Positions 22,251 to 31,611 are shown, counted from the first letter of the stretch. The stretch: 64,000 nt of DNA from Streptomyces bicolor (GCF_000719285.1 NZ_JOFS01000012.1:113338-177337); one strand, 5' to 3'. Notes: generated by a model from the sequence alone, not told the origin. Numbers and translations: made by a program.

Positions 22251-24107
22251 ATGAACCTGCTCGGCTTGCTGGACGACCCCCGTCCGTTCGCCCTGCTGCG
22301 CCGCCGCACCCCGGGCCACGATCACGAGACCGTGGAGGTCGTGATCGGCCCGGTCAGTACCTACGACCGCCTCGCCGACCTTCCCGACGAGGGCCTGGTG
22401 CTCGTCCCCTTCCGGCAGATCCGCGAGCGCGGCTTCGACGTCCGCGACGACGGCACGCCCCTGTCGGTGCTGACGCCCGAGGAGTCGTACGACATCCCGC
22501 TCGCCGATGCTCTCGACCAGCTCCCTGCGCATGCCGTGCGCGTCGAGGGCGGAGGCTTCGACGTGGCCGACGAGGAGTACGCGGAGATCGTCGGGCGGGT
22601 GCTGCGGGACGAGATCGGGCGGGGCGAGGGCGCGAACTTCGTGATCCGGCGGACGTACGAGGGTGCGATCCCGGGGTTCGCACGCGCCGACGCCCTCGCG
22701 CTGTTCCGGCGGTTGCTGGAGGGTGAGCGGGGCGCGTACTGGACGTTCGTGGTGCACACCGGGGAGCGGACGCTGGTCGGGGCCAGCCCCGAGGTGCACG
22801 TCCGGATGTCCGGCGGCACCGTCGTCATGAACCCGATCAGCGGGACGTACCGCTACCCCGCCGAGGGGCCCACCCCCGAGCACCTGCTCGGCTTCCTCGC
22901 CGACGGCAAGGAGATCGAGGAGCTGTCGATGGTCGTCGACGAGGAACTCAAGATGATGTGCACCGTCGGTGACATGGGCGGGGTGGTCGTCGGGCCCCGG
23001 CTCAAGGAGATGGCGCACCTCGCGCACACCGAGTACGAGCTGCGCGGGAAGTCCTCGCTGGATGTGCGGGAGGTGCTGCGCGAGACCATGTTCGCGGCCA
23101 CCGTCACCGGCTCGCCGGTGCAGAACGCCTGCCGGGTCATCGAGCGGCACGAGGTCGGCGGGCGCGGGTACTACGCGGGCGCGCTGGCGCTCATCGGCCG
23201 GGATTCCGGCGGGGCCCAGACCCTCGACTCCCCCATCCTCATCCGCACCGCCGACATCGACGCCGACGGCGGGCTGCGGGTGCCGGTCGGCGCCACGCTC
23301 GTGCGCGGGTCGGATCCGCGGAGCGAGGTCGCGGAGACCCACGCGAAGGCGGCGGGGGTACTGGCTGCGTTGGGCGTACGTCCGTCCCGGCCGCGTGAGG
23401 AGCACGCGCGCGTGGATCTCGCCGACGACCCACGCGTGCGTGCCGCCCTCGACGGGCGCCGGGCGTCGCTGGCACCGTTCTGGCTGCGGATGCAGGAGCA
23501 GTCCGAGTCCCTGGAGGGCCATGCCCTGGTCGTCGACGGCGAGGACACCTTCACGGCGATGCTGGCCCATGTGCTGCGGTCGAGCGGACTGAATGTGACC
23601 GTCCGGCGCTATGACGAGGCCGGGCTGCGGGAGGTGGTGCTCGGGCACGCGGGCCCGGTCGTGCTGGGCCCCGGGCCGGGTGATCCGTCCGACCTCACCG
23701 ACCCGAAGATGCGGTTCCTGCGGGACCTCACGGCCGAGGTCATCCGGAACCACCGGCACGGTGTGCTGGGCGTCTGCCTCGGGCACGAGCTGATCGCGGC
23801 CGAACTGGGGCTGGAGATCGTACGGAAGGAAGTGCCCTACCAGGGCGCCCAGACGGCGATCGACCTGTTCGGGCGGGCCGAGACCGTCGGCTTCTACAAC
23901 AGCTTCGTGGCGCGCTGCGAGGACGGGGTGGCCGAAGAGCTGGCCGCGCACGGCATCGAGGTCAGCCGGGCCGGCAACGGGGAGGTGCATGCCGTGCGAG
24001 GACCCGGGTTCGCGGGGGTGCAGTTCCACCCGGAGTCGATCCTGACGCTGAACGGGGCGGTCATCGTACGGGAGTTGGTCGGTCAGCTGCGGAACACGAC
24101 CGTTTAG
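22251..24107 (+). CDS. trpE: Anthranilate synthase, fused TrpE-TrpG
   Basis: 618 residues. The first about 410 are a chorismate-binding TrpE domain (YWTFVVHTGERTLVGASPEVHVR, MNPISGTYRYP, ATVTGSPVQNACRVIE, GRGYYAGALALIG). The last about 190 are a class I glutamine amidotransferase with nucleophile Cys in GVCLGHELIA and the His-Glu pair in VQFHPESI. It makes anthranilate from chorismate and glutamine. PhzE-type ADIC synthases share this fusion, but the trp attenuator upstream argues for the tryptophan pathway. AGAAGGAG precedes the ATG. Confidence 0.95.
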   Translation: MNLLGLLDDPRPFALLRRRTPGHDHETVEVVIGPVSTYDRLADLPDEGLVLVPFRQIRERGFDVRDDGTPLSVLTPEESYDIPLADALDQLPAHAVRVEGGGFDVADEEYAEIVGRVLRDEIGRGEGANFVIRRTYEGAIPGFARADALALFRRLLEGERGAYWTFVVHTGERTLVGASPEVHVRMSGGTVVMNPISGTYRYPAEGPTPEHLLGFLADGKEIEELSMVVDEELKMMCTVGDMGGVVVGPRLKEMAHLAHTEYELRGKSSLDVREVLRETMFAATVTGSPVQNACRVIERHEVGGRGYYAGALALIGRDSGGAQTLDSPILIRTADIDADGGLRVPVGATLVRGSDPRSEVAETHAKAAGVLAALGVRPSRPREEHARVDLADDPRVRAALDGRRASLAPFWLRMQEQSESLEGHALVVDGEDTFTAMLAHVLRSSGLNVTVRRYDEAGLREVVLGHAGPVVLGPGPGDPSDLTDPKMRFLRDLTAEVIRNHRHGVLGVCLGHELIAAELGLEIVRKEVPYQGAQTAIDLFGRAETVGFYNSFVARCEDGVAEELAAHGIEVSRAGNGEVHAVRGPGFAGVQFHPESILTLNGAVIVRELVGQLRNTTV

Positions 24108-24109
24108 TC

Positions 24110-24133
24110 GTCCGGGGGCTGCCGCCCCCGGAC
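24110..24133. terminator. Bidirectional terminator between trpEG and pfkA
   Basis: A perfect 10-bp stem (GTCCGGGGGC/GCCCCCGGAC) with a TGCC loop just after the trpEG stop, between two convergent genes. Confidence 0.88.
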
Positions 24134-24158
24134 TTCCGCTCCTGTCCACGGCCCGCGG

Positions 24159-25187
24159 TCAGCCGAAGAAGACCCCGACCTCCTCGTACAGCTTCGGATC
24201 CACCGTCTTCAGCTTGGCCGTGGCGTCCGCGATCGGGACGCGGACGATGTCCGTGCCGCGCAGGGCGACCATCTTGCCGAAGTCGCCGTCGCGGACGGCC
24301 TCGATGGCGTGCAGCCCGAAGCGGGTGGCGAGCCAGCGGTCGAAGGCGCTGGGCGTGCCGCCGCGCTGGACATGACCGAGGACCGTCGTACGGGCCTCCT
24401 TGCCCGTCCGCCTCTCGATCTCCTTGGCCAGCCACTCGCCGACGCCGGACAGCCGGACGTGGCCGAAGGAGTCCAGCGACTCGTCCTTGAGGACCATGTC
24501 GCCGTCCTTCGGCATCGCGCCCTCGGCGACGACGACGATCGGGGCGTACGAGGCCTTGAAGCGGGAGGTCACCCAGGCGCACACCTTGTCGACGTCGAAG
24601 CGCTGCTCGGGGATGAGGATGACGTTGGCGCCGCCGGCCAGGCCGGAGTGGATGGCGATCCAGCCGGCGTGACGGCCCATCACCTCGACGACCAGGACGC
24701 GCATATGGGACTCGGCGGTGGTGTGCAGCCGGTCGATGGCCTCCGTCGCGATGCCGACGGCGGTGTCGAAGCCGAAGGTGTAGTCGGTGGCGGACAGGTC
24801 GTTGTCGATCGTCTTGGGTACGCCGACGCAGGGCACGCCGTACTCGTCGGACAGGGCGGTGGCGACGCCGAGGGTGTCCTCGCCGCCGATGGCGATGAGC
24901 GCCTCGACCTCCTGCTTGGCGAGGTTCTCCTTGATCCGGCGGATGCCGTCCTCCTGCTTGAGGGGGTTGGTGCGCGAGGAGCCGAGAATGGTGCCGCCGC
25001 GGGGCAGGATGCCGCGCACGGCGGGGATGTCGAGACGGACGGTGTCGTTCTCGAGCGGACCTCGCCAGCCGTCCCGGAAGCCGACGAAGTCGTAGCCGTA
25101 CTCCTGCACGCCCTTGCGGACGACGGCCCGGATGACGGCGTTGAGACCGGGGCAGTCGCCGCCTCCGGTCAGTACTCCGACCCGCAT
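24159..25187 (-). CDS. pfkA: 6-phosphofructokinase, actinobacterial PfkA type
   Basis: 342 residues from the ATG at 25187 (AAGGGA upstream). The protein opens with the phosphate loop TGGGDCPGLNAVIR; RGILPRGGTILGSSRTNP, PKTIDND, VEVMGRHAGWIA and LGHVQRGGTPSAFDR mark the family. The donor-specificity positions are notable: IGGEDT gives Asp104 where ATP enzymes have Gly, and Lys125 lies in PKTIDND. Both occur in PPi-dependent PFKs such as that of Amycolatopsis methanolica, whereas characterised ATP-type actinobacterial enzymes usually have GGEGT. The phosphoryl donor is therefore uncertain. Confidence 0.93.
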   Translation of the reverse strand: MRVGVLTGGGDCPGLNAVIRAVVRKGVQEYGYDFVGFRDGWRGPLENDTVRLDIPAVRGILPRGGTILGSSRTNPLKQEDGIRRIKENLAKQEVEALIAIGGEDTLGVATALSDEYGVPCVGVPKTIDNDLSATDYTFGFDTAVGIATEAIDRLHTTAESHMRVLVVEVMGRHAGWIAIHSGLAGGANVILIPEQRFDVDKVCAWVTSRFKASYAPIVVVAEGAMPKDGDMVLKDESLDSFGHVRLSGVGEWLAKEIERRTGKEARTTVLGHVQRGGTPSAFDRWLATRFGLHAIEAVRDGDFGKMVALRGTDIVRVPIADATAKLKTVDPKLYEEVGVFFG

Positions 25188-25336
25188 GGAAATGTCCCTT
25201 CGCCGCGGTTGCCTGGTGAGGGCCACGCTAATGGTGATCCGGGTCACACAGGGATGGGCGGGAAGGGCAATTCCGGTGAAGCGTCAGGCGGTTGGTTTAC
25301 GCACGGGCTGATTCATCGGGTCAGCGGATCGGCCGA

Positions 25337-26038
25337 TCATGCGTCGTCGAGCCCCCGCTCGATCGCGTACCGCACCAGCTCCACCCTGTTGTGCAACTGC
25401 AGCTTGCCCAGGGTGTTCTGGACGTGGTTCTGGACCGTGCGGTGGGAGATGACCAGGCGTTCGGCGATCTGCTTGTAGCTCAGGCCCTTGGCGACGAGCC
25501 GCAGCACCTCGGTCTCGCGCTCGGTGAGCTGCGGGGCCCCCGGCTGGTCGGCGTCGAGGGCGGCGGGCGCGGGCTCGGAGGCAAGGCGGCGGTACTCGCC
25601 GAGGACCAGTCCGGCCAGGCCCGGCGTGAACACCGGGTCGCCGACGGCGGTACGGCGCACCGCGTCCAGCAGCTCCTCCGTGGACGCCGACTTCAGCAGA
25701 TAGCCGGTCGCGCCGGACTTCACGGCCTCCAGCACGTCGGCGTGCTCACCGCTCGCGGACAGGACGAGGACGCGCAGGGCCGGGTTGTGACCGACCAGCT
25801 CCTTGCAGACCTGGACGCCGGGCTTGGCCGGCAGGTTGAGGTCGAGCACCAGGACGTCGGGGGTGGCGGCCTTGGCGCGGCGTACGGCCTGGTCGCCGTC
25901 GCCCGCGGTGGCGACCACGTCGAAGCCGGACTCCGAGAGGTCGCGGGCGACCGCGTCGCGCCACATGGGGTGGTCGTCGACCACCATGACCCTGATCGCG
26001 CCCTGCTGTCCGTCTCGTCCGCGCACGGTGTCCGTCAT
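25337..26038 (-). CDS. macR: NarL/LuxR-type response regulator MacR
   Basis: 233 residues. The receiver domain (about 14-130) has the acidic pair DD at 21-22, phosphoacceptor Asp66 in VLVLDLNLP and a C-terminal Lys (LLKSAS). The output domain is a LuxR helix-turn-helix (LTERETEVLRLVAKGLSYKQ, then ISHRTVQNHVQNTLGKL). The start codon overlaps the stop of the kinase gene (ATGA), so the pair is coupled. I recognise the pair as MacRS, a conserved Streptomyces system linked to morphogenesis and actinorhodin production in S. coelicolor. Confidence 0.9.
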   Translation of the reverse strand: MTDTVRGRDGQQGAIRVMVVDDHPMWRDAVARDLSESGFDVVATAGDGDQAVRRAKAATPDVLVLDLNLPAKPGVQVCKELVGHNPALRVLVLSASGEHADVLEAVKSGATGYLLKSASTEELLDAVRRTAVGDPVFTPGLAGLVLGEYRRLASEPAPAALDADQPGAPQLTERETEVLRLVAKGLSYKQIAERLVISHRTVQNHVQNTLGKLQLHNRVELVRYAIERGLDDA

Positions 26039-27264
26039 CGCTGCTCCGCCTTCCCCCGTGAAGCGCTGGTGTCCTTCGGTACCTTCAGTTCCACTTCGGT
26101 GCCCTGCCCCGGCACCGAGATCAGCTCGGCGCTGCCGCCGAGGTCCCGCAGCCGCCCCCGGATCGACAAAGCGACTCCGAGCCGCCCCTCGCCCTCGGCC
26201 TGCGCGAGCCGGCCATCGGGGATGCCGGGTCCGTCGTCCCGCACGGTGACGATCACCGAGTCGGGCTCGTCCTCGACGAGGATCCACGCGCGCGCGTGCT
26301 CCCCCGCGTGCTTGCGGACGTTGTCCAGGGCGGCCCCGACGGCAGCGGCCAGCTCCCGCGCCGCGAGCGGGATCAGCGGCACGGGCGCGCCGGGCTCGGC
26401 GAGGCTCACCCTGGCGCTCGCGTACGGGGCGAGCAGGGCACGCAGATCGACGGGACCGTCGGTGTCGTCAGGCACGTGCACGGTCCGTACGACCGCCCCG
26501 TCCGCGGCGTCCTCGGACACCCGCGAGACGGGCAGCAGCCCGCCCGAGACCAGCGTGCGCAGCGCCACCTCCTGCTCGCCGGCCATCCGGCCGAGCTCGG
26601 CCGCCTCGCCGCCGATGACGGCGCCGCGCCGCTGCACCATCGCCAGCACCTGGAGCACGCTGTCGTGGATGTCCCGGGCGAGCCGCTCCCGCTCACGCGT
26701 GGCCGCCTCGATCTCCAGGGCGCGGGCGAGGGTGCGCTCGGAGGCGCGGGCGACCTCGACGACGTACCCGATGGCGATGGAGGCGATCCACACGAGCAGC
26801 ACCATGTGGACGGTGTCGCGGGTCGGCACGCCGGAGCGGTGGACCAGGTTGGCGGCGGCGACCAGCGTCGAGGCGAAGGCGGCCCAGCGCCAGCCGCCCT
26901 TGATGGCGAACGCGAGCACGGCGCCCGCGGTCCATATCGACGGCAGGGTCGGGGCCCCGGCGTCGATCCGCGCGGGCGTCTCGGCGAGCCGGGTGAGCAG
27001 GATGCCGGCCAGGGCGATGGTGAGGTCCACGACGAGGAAGCGCTTGGTGCAGCTCGCGGCGTTCGCGACCCTGGGCAGGGTGGCCAGCGTCCACACGGCC
27101 AGTACGGCGAAGTAGGCGATGGCCACCCAGGGGCGGGCGACCTCGTCGTAGGCGCTGATGAACAGCCCGATGGCGTACACCATGGTCAGCACCCGGTAGC
27201 CGGTGAGCGCACGCCACAGCGGCTGCTCGACGGACATCCTCATGACCCGCTCACGTGCCGCCAC
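26035..27264 (-). CDS. macS: MacS family sensor histidine kinase
   Basis: 409 residues. An N-terminal DUF5931-type region holds about five to six membrane segments (residues 20-170). It is followed by a HisKA_3 dimerisation helix with the phosphoacceptor in ARDIHDSVLQVLAMV and an HATPase_c domain (NVRKHAGEHARAWILVEDEPD, VRDDGPGIPDG, GRLGVALSIRGRLRDLGGSAEL). The GTG at 27264 is used here; ATGs at 27243 and 27237 are alternatives and none has a strong ribosome binding site. It is predicted to phosphorylate MacR, encoded next. Confidence 0.9.
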   Translation of the reverse strand: MAARERVMRMSVEQPLWRALTGYRVLTMVYAIGLFISAYDEVARPWVAIAYFAVLAVWTLATLPRVANAASCTKRFLVVDLTIALAGILLTRLAETPARIDAGAPTLPSIWTAGAVLAFAIKGGWRWAAFASTLVAAANLVHRSGVPTRDTVHMVLLVWIASIAIGYVVEVARASERTLARALEIEAATRERERLARDIHDSVLQVLAMVQRRGAVIGGEAAELGRMAGEQEVALRTLVSGGLLPVSRVSEDAADGAVVRTVHVPDDTDGPVDLRALLAPYASARVSLAEPGAPVPLIPLAARELAAAVGAALDNVRKHAGEHARAWILVEDEPDSVIVTVRDDGPGIPDGRLAQAEGEGRLGVALSIRGRLRDLGGSAELISVPGQGTEVELKVPKDTSASRGKAEQR

Positions 27265-27308
27265 TTGCCCCCACCCCTCGGCCCCCCTCGGCTCAGCTGC
27301 GGCCGACT

Positions 27309-28043
27309 CTATTCGGGCTGTTCCTTCTTCTTGCGCGCCTGTTCCTTCTCGGCCTTCGCCGCATCCGCGATCTGCCGCTTGGCGGCGGTCGCGTACATGT
27401 CGACGTACTCCTGGCCGGAGAGCCTCATGATCTCGTACATGACCTCGTCGGTCACCGCGCGGAGCACGAACCGGTCGTGCTCCATGCCCTGGTACCGGCT
27501 GAAGTCCAGGGGCTTGCCGATCCGGATGCCCGGGCGCATCAGCTTCGGCATGATCTTGCCGGGCGGCTGGATCTTCTCCGTGTCGATCATGGCGACCGGG
27601 ATGACCGGCGCTCCGGTGGCGAGCGCCACGCGCGCGAGGCCGCCGGGCTTGCCCCGGTAGAGGCGGCCGTCGGGCGAGCGCGTGCCCTCCGGGTAGATCC
27701 CGAACAGCTCGCCGCGCTCCAGGACCTCTATGCCGCTCTTGATCGCCGCCTCGCCCGCACCGCGCGCCCCGGAGCGGTCCACGGGCAGCTGGCCGACGCC
27801 CTTGAAGAACGCGGCCGTCAGCCTGCCCTTGACGCCCGGGGTGGTGAAGTACTCGGCCTTCGCGATGAAGGTCACCTTGCGGTCGAGGACCGCGGGCAGG
27901 AAGAACGAGTCCGAGAAGGACAGGTGGTTGCTCGCGAGGATCGCGGGGCCCTCGGCGGGAATGTTCTCCAGGCCTTCCACCCAGGGCCTGAAGGCGACCT
28001 TCAGCGGTCCCCCGATGGTCACCTTCATCGCGCCGTACAACAA
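27309..28043 (-). CDS. 1-acyl-sn-glycerol-3-phosphate acyltransferase (PlsC family)
   Basis: 244 residues. The catalytic HX4D motif is NHLSFSD and the substrate-binding motif YPEGTRSPDG, with VDRSG and a third block APVIPVAMI between and after. A Lys/Glu-rich C-terminal tail (AKAEKEQARKKKEQPE) is probably cytoplasmic. The TTG at 28043 is preferred because AGGAGG is 7 nt upstream; an ATG at 28028 is an alternative. Its position among lipid genes fits phospholipid synthesis, and the M. tuberculosis block has a PlsC homologue in a similar place. Confidence 0.9.
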   Translation of the reverse strand: MLYGAMKVTIGGPLKVAFRPWVEGLENIPAEGPAILASNHLSFSDSFFLPAVLDRKVTFIAKAEYFTTPGVKGRLTAAFFKGVGQLPVDRSGARGAGEAAIKSGIEVLERGELFGIYPEGTRSPDGRLYRGKPGGLARVALATGAPVIPVAMIDTEKIQPPGKIMPKLMRPGIRIGKPLDFSRYQGMEHDRFVLRAVTDEVMYEIMRLSGQEYVDMYATAAKRQIADAAKAEKEQARKKKEQPE

Positions 28044-28214
28044 CCGAGTGCCTCCTGTATCTGTAGATCAGACCTTAACCCGGAGCACTGTCAAAGAGTC
28101 CGACGGCCCTGGTCGGTGTCAGTGCGGTCGCGTACGGTGAAGCACACCTGGCTGTATCGACTGCTGTATCCGCTCTGGTCCATGTCGTCCCTCTCACGAA
28201 CAGGAGACCGTAAG

Positions 28215-28994
28215 GTGCCGGTCCTTCCTGGAGCCGAGCCATACCGCCACGAGGGCGGGGAGGTCGGGGTCCTCCTCTGTCACGGCTTCACGGGTTCCCC
28301 CCAGTCGCTGCGCCCCTGGGCGGAGTACCTCGCCGAGCGCGAGCTCACGGTCTCGCTGCCGCTGCTGCCGGGGCACGGCACGCGCTGGGAGGACATGGCG
28401 CTCACCGGCTGGCAGGACTGGTACGCCGAGGTGGACCGCGCCCTGCGGAACCTGCGCGACCGCTGCGAGCGGATCTTCGTGGCCGGCCTGTCCATGGGCG
28501 GCGCCCTCGCGCTGCGGCTCGCCGCGAAGCACGGTGAGGACGTGGCCGGCGTGGTCGTCGTCAACCCGGCGAACAGGGTGCACGGGCTGTCCGCGTACAC
28601 CCTTCCGGTGTCCCGCCACGTCGTCCGTACGACGAAGGGGATCACCGGTGACATCGCCAAGGAGGGCGCCGTCGAGATCGGCTACGGCCGGGTGCCGCTG
28701 CACGCGTCCCACTCCCTGCGGACCTTCTTCCGTCTGACCGACGGTGAGCTGCCGCAGGTCACCCAGCCGCTGCTGCTCCTGCGCAGCAGGGAGGACCACG
28801 TCGTGCCCGCTGCGGACTCGGCCCGGATCCTGAGCAGGGTGTCGTCGACGGACGTAACGGAGATCGTGCTGGAACAGAGCTATCACGTGGCGACGTTGGA
28901 CCATGACGCGGACCGGATCTTCGAGGAGAGCCTCGGCTTCATGGACCGGCTCGCAACCGGCGTGGGCAAGGAAGGGACGACCGCACGTGGCTGA
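28215..28994 (+). CDS. Alpha/beta-hydrolase, carboxylesterase/monoacylglycerol lipase type
   Basis: 259 residues from GTG, with CAGGAGA 7 nt upstream. The oxyanion segment is LLCHGFTGSPQSL, the nucleophile elbow GLSMGGALAL, the acid SREDHVVPA and the catalytic His SYHVATLDHD, as in Est30-like carboxylesterases. An in-frame upstream extension from GTG 28137 (starting VKHTWLYRLLYPLW) is possible but lacks a ribosome binding site. The stop overlaps the next gene by 8 bp. Confidence 0.9.
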   Translation: MPVLPGAEPYRHEGGEVGVLLCHGFTGSPQSLRPWAEYLAERELTVSLPLLPGHGTRWEDMALTGWQDWYAEVDRALRNLRDRCERIFVAGLSMGGALALRLAAKHGEDVAGVVVVNPANRVHGLSAYTLPVSRHVVRTTKGITGDIAKEGAVEIGYGRVPLHASHSLRTFFRLTDGELPQVTQPLLLLRSREDHVVPAADSARILSRVSSTDVTEIVLEQSYHVATLDHDADRIFEESLGFMDRLATGVGKEGTTARG

Positions 28995-29616
28995 GCACGA
29001 CTCCGACCGCGAGAGGCGCGGGGACCGCGAGGATCGCGAGCCGGAAGAGCAGCACGTCCCGTTCGACGAGGACGCCGCCTGGGCCGCGATCGTCGCCGGG
29101 TACGGCGACGAGCCGGCGGACCCGCCGGGCTCGAAGCCGTTCAAGTCGGTGGAGGACCTGGCGCTGCTGGAGTCCGACACCGACGACGAGCCCGAGGGCA
29201 CGAAGGGCAGGGACGAGCCGGGCGACAACGGCGGGGAGTCCAAGGAGGACGAACCGGCCCGGCCGCTGGGCAGCTCCGTCTCCTTCGCGCCGGGCGTCGG
29301 TGTCGGCGTCGGACCGCGCGACTACAGCGTGCCGGAGCCGTCCGAGGACGACTTCGGCGCCGACGACGAGGGCCACTTCGTACCGCCGGAGCCGCCGCCG
29401 CTGCCCGCCGCCGACGCGACGGCGAAGTTCGCCTGGCTCGCGGTGATCGGCGGGCCGGTCCTGCTGCTGCTCGCCGTCCTGCTCAGCTGGGACATGACGT
29501 GGTGGCTGGCCACGCTGGGCATCGGCGGGTTCCTGGGCGGGTTCGCCACGCTGGTCATGCGGATGAAGACGGACGACGAGGACGACGACGACCCGGGGCG
29601 GGGTGCGGTCGTCTAG
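28987..29616 (+). CDS. Acidic membrane protein of unknown function
   Basis: 209 residues. The first 145 are disordered and highly charged, mostly acidic (AEHDSDRERRGDREDREPEEQ, EDDFGADDEGHF), followed by two close membrane segments (FAWLAVIGGPVLLLLAVLLSW and WLATLGIGGFLGGFATLVMR) and an acidic tail (KTDDEDDDDPG). GTG at 28987 with AAGGAAGGGA upstream. It is coupled to the esterase gene. No catalytic motif is seen. Confidence 0.8.
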   Translation: MAEHDSDRERRGDREDREPEEQHVPFDEDAAWAAIVAGYGDEPADPPGSKPFKSVEDLALLESDTDDEPEGTKGRDEPGDNGGESKEDEPARPLGSSVSFAPGVGVGVGPRDYSVPEPSEDDFGADDEGHFVPPEPPPLPAADATAKFAWLAVIGGPVLLLLAVLLSWDMTWWLATLGIGGFLGGFATLVMRMKTDDEDDDDPGRGAVV

Positions 29617-30371
29617 GACGCCGGGATTTTGAGGGCGGCCAGGAGCGGGAGGTGGTCCGTGGCCGCCCTCAGGTCCGCGTCGGTGATGCCGAGCTGGTTC
29701 ACGGGCACCCCGCAGCCGAGTACCTCGATGCCCTTGGTGGCGAAGATCGCGTCGATGCGCTGGTGGGGGTCGGTCGGGGTCGAGGTGTACTCGCTGCCCC
29801 AGGGGGCGGTGGCCCAGCAGTCCTGGAGGCCGTCCGCGATGCGGCGGAAGGTGCGTCCGCCGGGGCGCTCGTTCAGGTCGCCGCCCGCGACGGCGTGCGG
29901 GGTGCCGAGCCCGGCGAGGCGGTCCAGCAGCATGCCGCCCTGCTCGTAGCGCTCGTTCTTCTCCAGCGAGAGGTGGCAGCTCAGTACGCCGAGGCGAGCG
30001 CCGCCGAAGCGGACCACTGCGGTGGCGAAGCCTCGGCGGTGGAGGCCGGGGGTGAGGGGGAGGAGTACGTCCTCCGTGCGCTCGACGGTGGCCCTGAGGT
30101 TGCACAGAATCGCTGGTCCCGAGGCTGTGGCGCCGCCCGTGAGGATCACGAGGTTCGATGCGCGGGCCAGGCGGGCGAGTTTCTTGCGCCAGCGGAAGAA
30201 GCGGGGGGCTTCCTGCAGGAGAACCAGGTCGGGATTGCAGGCGCTGATGACGCGGGCGAGGGCGTGTGTGTCGTCGCGCATCGAGCGGATGTTGTAGCTG
30301 AGGACTCGGATGAGGGCTGAACCGTCGGGGTCTGTGCGGGAACTTGGAAGCGCCGGGCGGGACGTTGCCAT
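29613..30371 (-). CDS. Endonuclease/exonuclease/phosphatase family protein
   Basis: 252 residues with the EEP fold signature: RVLSYNIRSMRDD, the metal-binding Glu in LLQEAPRFF, SCHLSLEKNERYEQ, GDLNERPGG and the terminal TDHLPLLAAL. Substrates range from DNA to phospholipids, so the specificity is open. The ATG at 30371 follows TACATT by 6 nt (leaderless). The stop shares bases with the stop of the convergent gene (CTAG at 29613-29616). Confidence 0.9.
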   Translation of the reverse strand: MATSRPALPSSRTDPDGSALIRVLSYNIRSMRDDTHALARVISACNPDLVLLQEAPRFFRWRKKLARLARASNLVILTGGATASGPAILCNLRATVERTEDVLLPLTPGLHRRGFATAVVRFGGARLGVLSCHLSLEKNERYEQGGMLLDRLAGLGTPHAVAGGDLNERPGGRTFRRIADGLQDCWATAPWGSEYTSTPTDPHQRIDAIFATKGIEVLGCGVPVNQLGITDADLRAATDHLPLLAALKIPAS

Positions 30372-30424
30372 GCCGTCAATGTACGCCGGGGCCGGGATGG
30401 GGGGCAGCCAAGCGCCCAATGGCT

Positions 30425-30490
30425 CGGGGCGCGAGGTTCGTGTGCGACTGCCGGTTCATCGTGGCTGATCGCGCAGTTCCCCGCGCCCCT
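30425..30490. repeat. Streptomyces interspersed intergenic repeat, copy A
   Basis: The core TGATCGCGCAGTTCCCCGCG followed by CCCCT (30466-30490) recurs at 61386-61410 and in split form at 38791-38841. Here an upstream GGGGCGCGAGG can pair with CCCCGCGCCCC, giving a long-loop hairpin. It lies just downstream of glkA. Confidence 0.75.
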
Positions 30491-30529
30491 GAAGGCGTGG
30501 CAGCGGCCGTGTCTCGAGAAGCGAGGGGC

Positions 30530-31483
30530 TTACATGATCGGGTCGGGCTCGCGGGCCAGGTCCGCCGCACCCACCAGGCCCGCCTTGTTGCCCAGCTGGG
30601 CCGCGATCACGTCGGCGACCGGGCGCCAGTTGCCGCCCACGAGCCAGCGCTTGTAGGACTTGCGGATGGGGTCGAGGACCAGTTCGCCCTCGTCCGAGAG
30701 GCCGCCGCCGACGATGAAGGCGGACGGGTCGAACAGGGAGGCGAGGTCGGCAAGGCCGGCGCCGGCCCAGCGGGCGAGTTCGCGGTAGGAGTCGACGGCG
30801 ACCGGGTCGCCCTGGCGGGCGGCCATGGAGATGTGCTTGCCCTCGATGCCGTCGGGGGTGCCGTCACCCATGCCGAGCAGGATCTCGGCGTTCTCGGGGG
30901 TGGCGTTGGCGCGCTGCTTGGCGTATCTGACGAGGGCGCGCCCGGAGGCGTACTGCTCCCAGCAGCCCTGCGAGCCGCAGCCGCACAGCAGGCCGTCCGG
31001 CACCATGCGGATGTGGCCGAACTCGGCGGCGACGCCGTAGTGGCCGCGGCGCAGCTTGTTGCCGATGATGATGCCGCCGCCGAGGCCGGTGCCGAGGGTG
31101 ATGCAGATGACGTTGCGGTGGCCCTTGCCCGCGCCGAACTTGTACTCGCCCCAGGCGGCCGCGTTGGCGTCGTTCTCGACGACGACCGGGAGGCCGACGC
31201 GGGTCTCGACCTTCTCCTTCAGCGGCTCGTTGCGCCAGTCGATGTTGGGGGCGAAGTAGACCTCCGAGCGCTGGCGGTTGACGTAACCGGCCGCACCGAT
31301 ACCCACGCCGACGATCTCGTGCCCGGCGCGCGCTCCCTCGACGGCGGAGGCGATGGCGTCCACGATCCCCTCGGGCGTGCCCGGGGTCGGCACCTTGTGG
31401 GTCGAGAGGATGTTGCCTTCCTCGTCGACCACACCGGCCGCGATCTTGGTACCGCCGATGTCGACGCCGATGGTGAGTCCCAT
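30530..31483 (-). CDS. glkA: Glucokinase, ROK family
   Basis: 317 residues. The ATP-binding GVDIGGTKIAAGVVDEEG is at the N-terminus, the glucose-binding VENDANAAAWGEYKFGAG is central, followed by LGTGLGGGII. The ROK zinc motif CGCGSQGCWEQ follows GHIRMVPDG. It phosphorylates glucose and in S. coelicolor is required for carbon catabolite repression. The ATG at 31483 has GAGGGA upstream. The DUF5304 gene lies 128 bp upstream on the same strand, as in S. coelicolor (SCO2126/SCO2127). Confidence 0.97.
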   Translation of the reverse strand: MGLTIGVDIGGTKIAAGVVDEEGNILSTHKVPTPGTPEGIVDAIASAVEGARAGHEIVGVGIGAAGYVNRQRSEVYFAPNIDWRNEPLKEKVETRVGLPVVVENDANAAAWGEYKFGAGKGHRNVICITLGTGLGGGIIIGNKLRRGHYGVAAEFGHIRMVPDGLLCGCGSQGCWEQYASGRALVRYAKQRANATPENAEILLGMGDGTPDGIEGKHISMAARQGDPVAVDSYRELARWAGAGLADLASLFDPSAFIVGGGLSDEGELVLDPIRKSYKRWLVGGNWRPVADVIAAQLGNKAGLVGAADLAREPDPIM

Positions 31484-31611
31484 GAATCCCTCAGTTTCGG
31501 TCGAGCCCCGCTACGGCCAACCGTACCCGAGGCCCTGCCGTCGGGGTCCCGTCGTCCGTCCGGCGGACGGGGCTGCGGGAGGGAGGCGTCCTCCGTCGGA
31601 CCAGGTCGAGG

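Noticed and set aside
28137..28214. In-frame N-terminal extension of the esterase (VKHTWLYRLLYPLW)
   Set aside because: The GTG at 28215 has an ideal ribosome binding site and gives the expected N-terminus; the extension has none, though it cannot be fully excluded.
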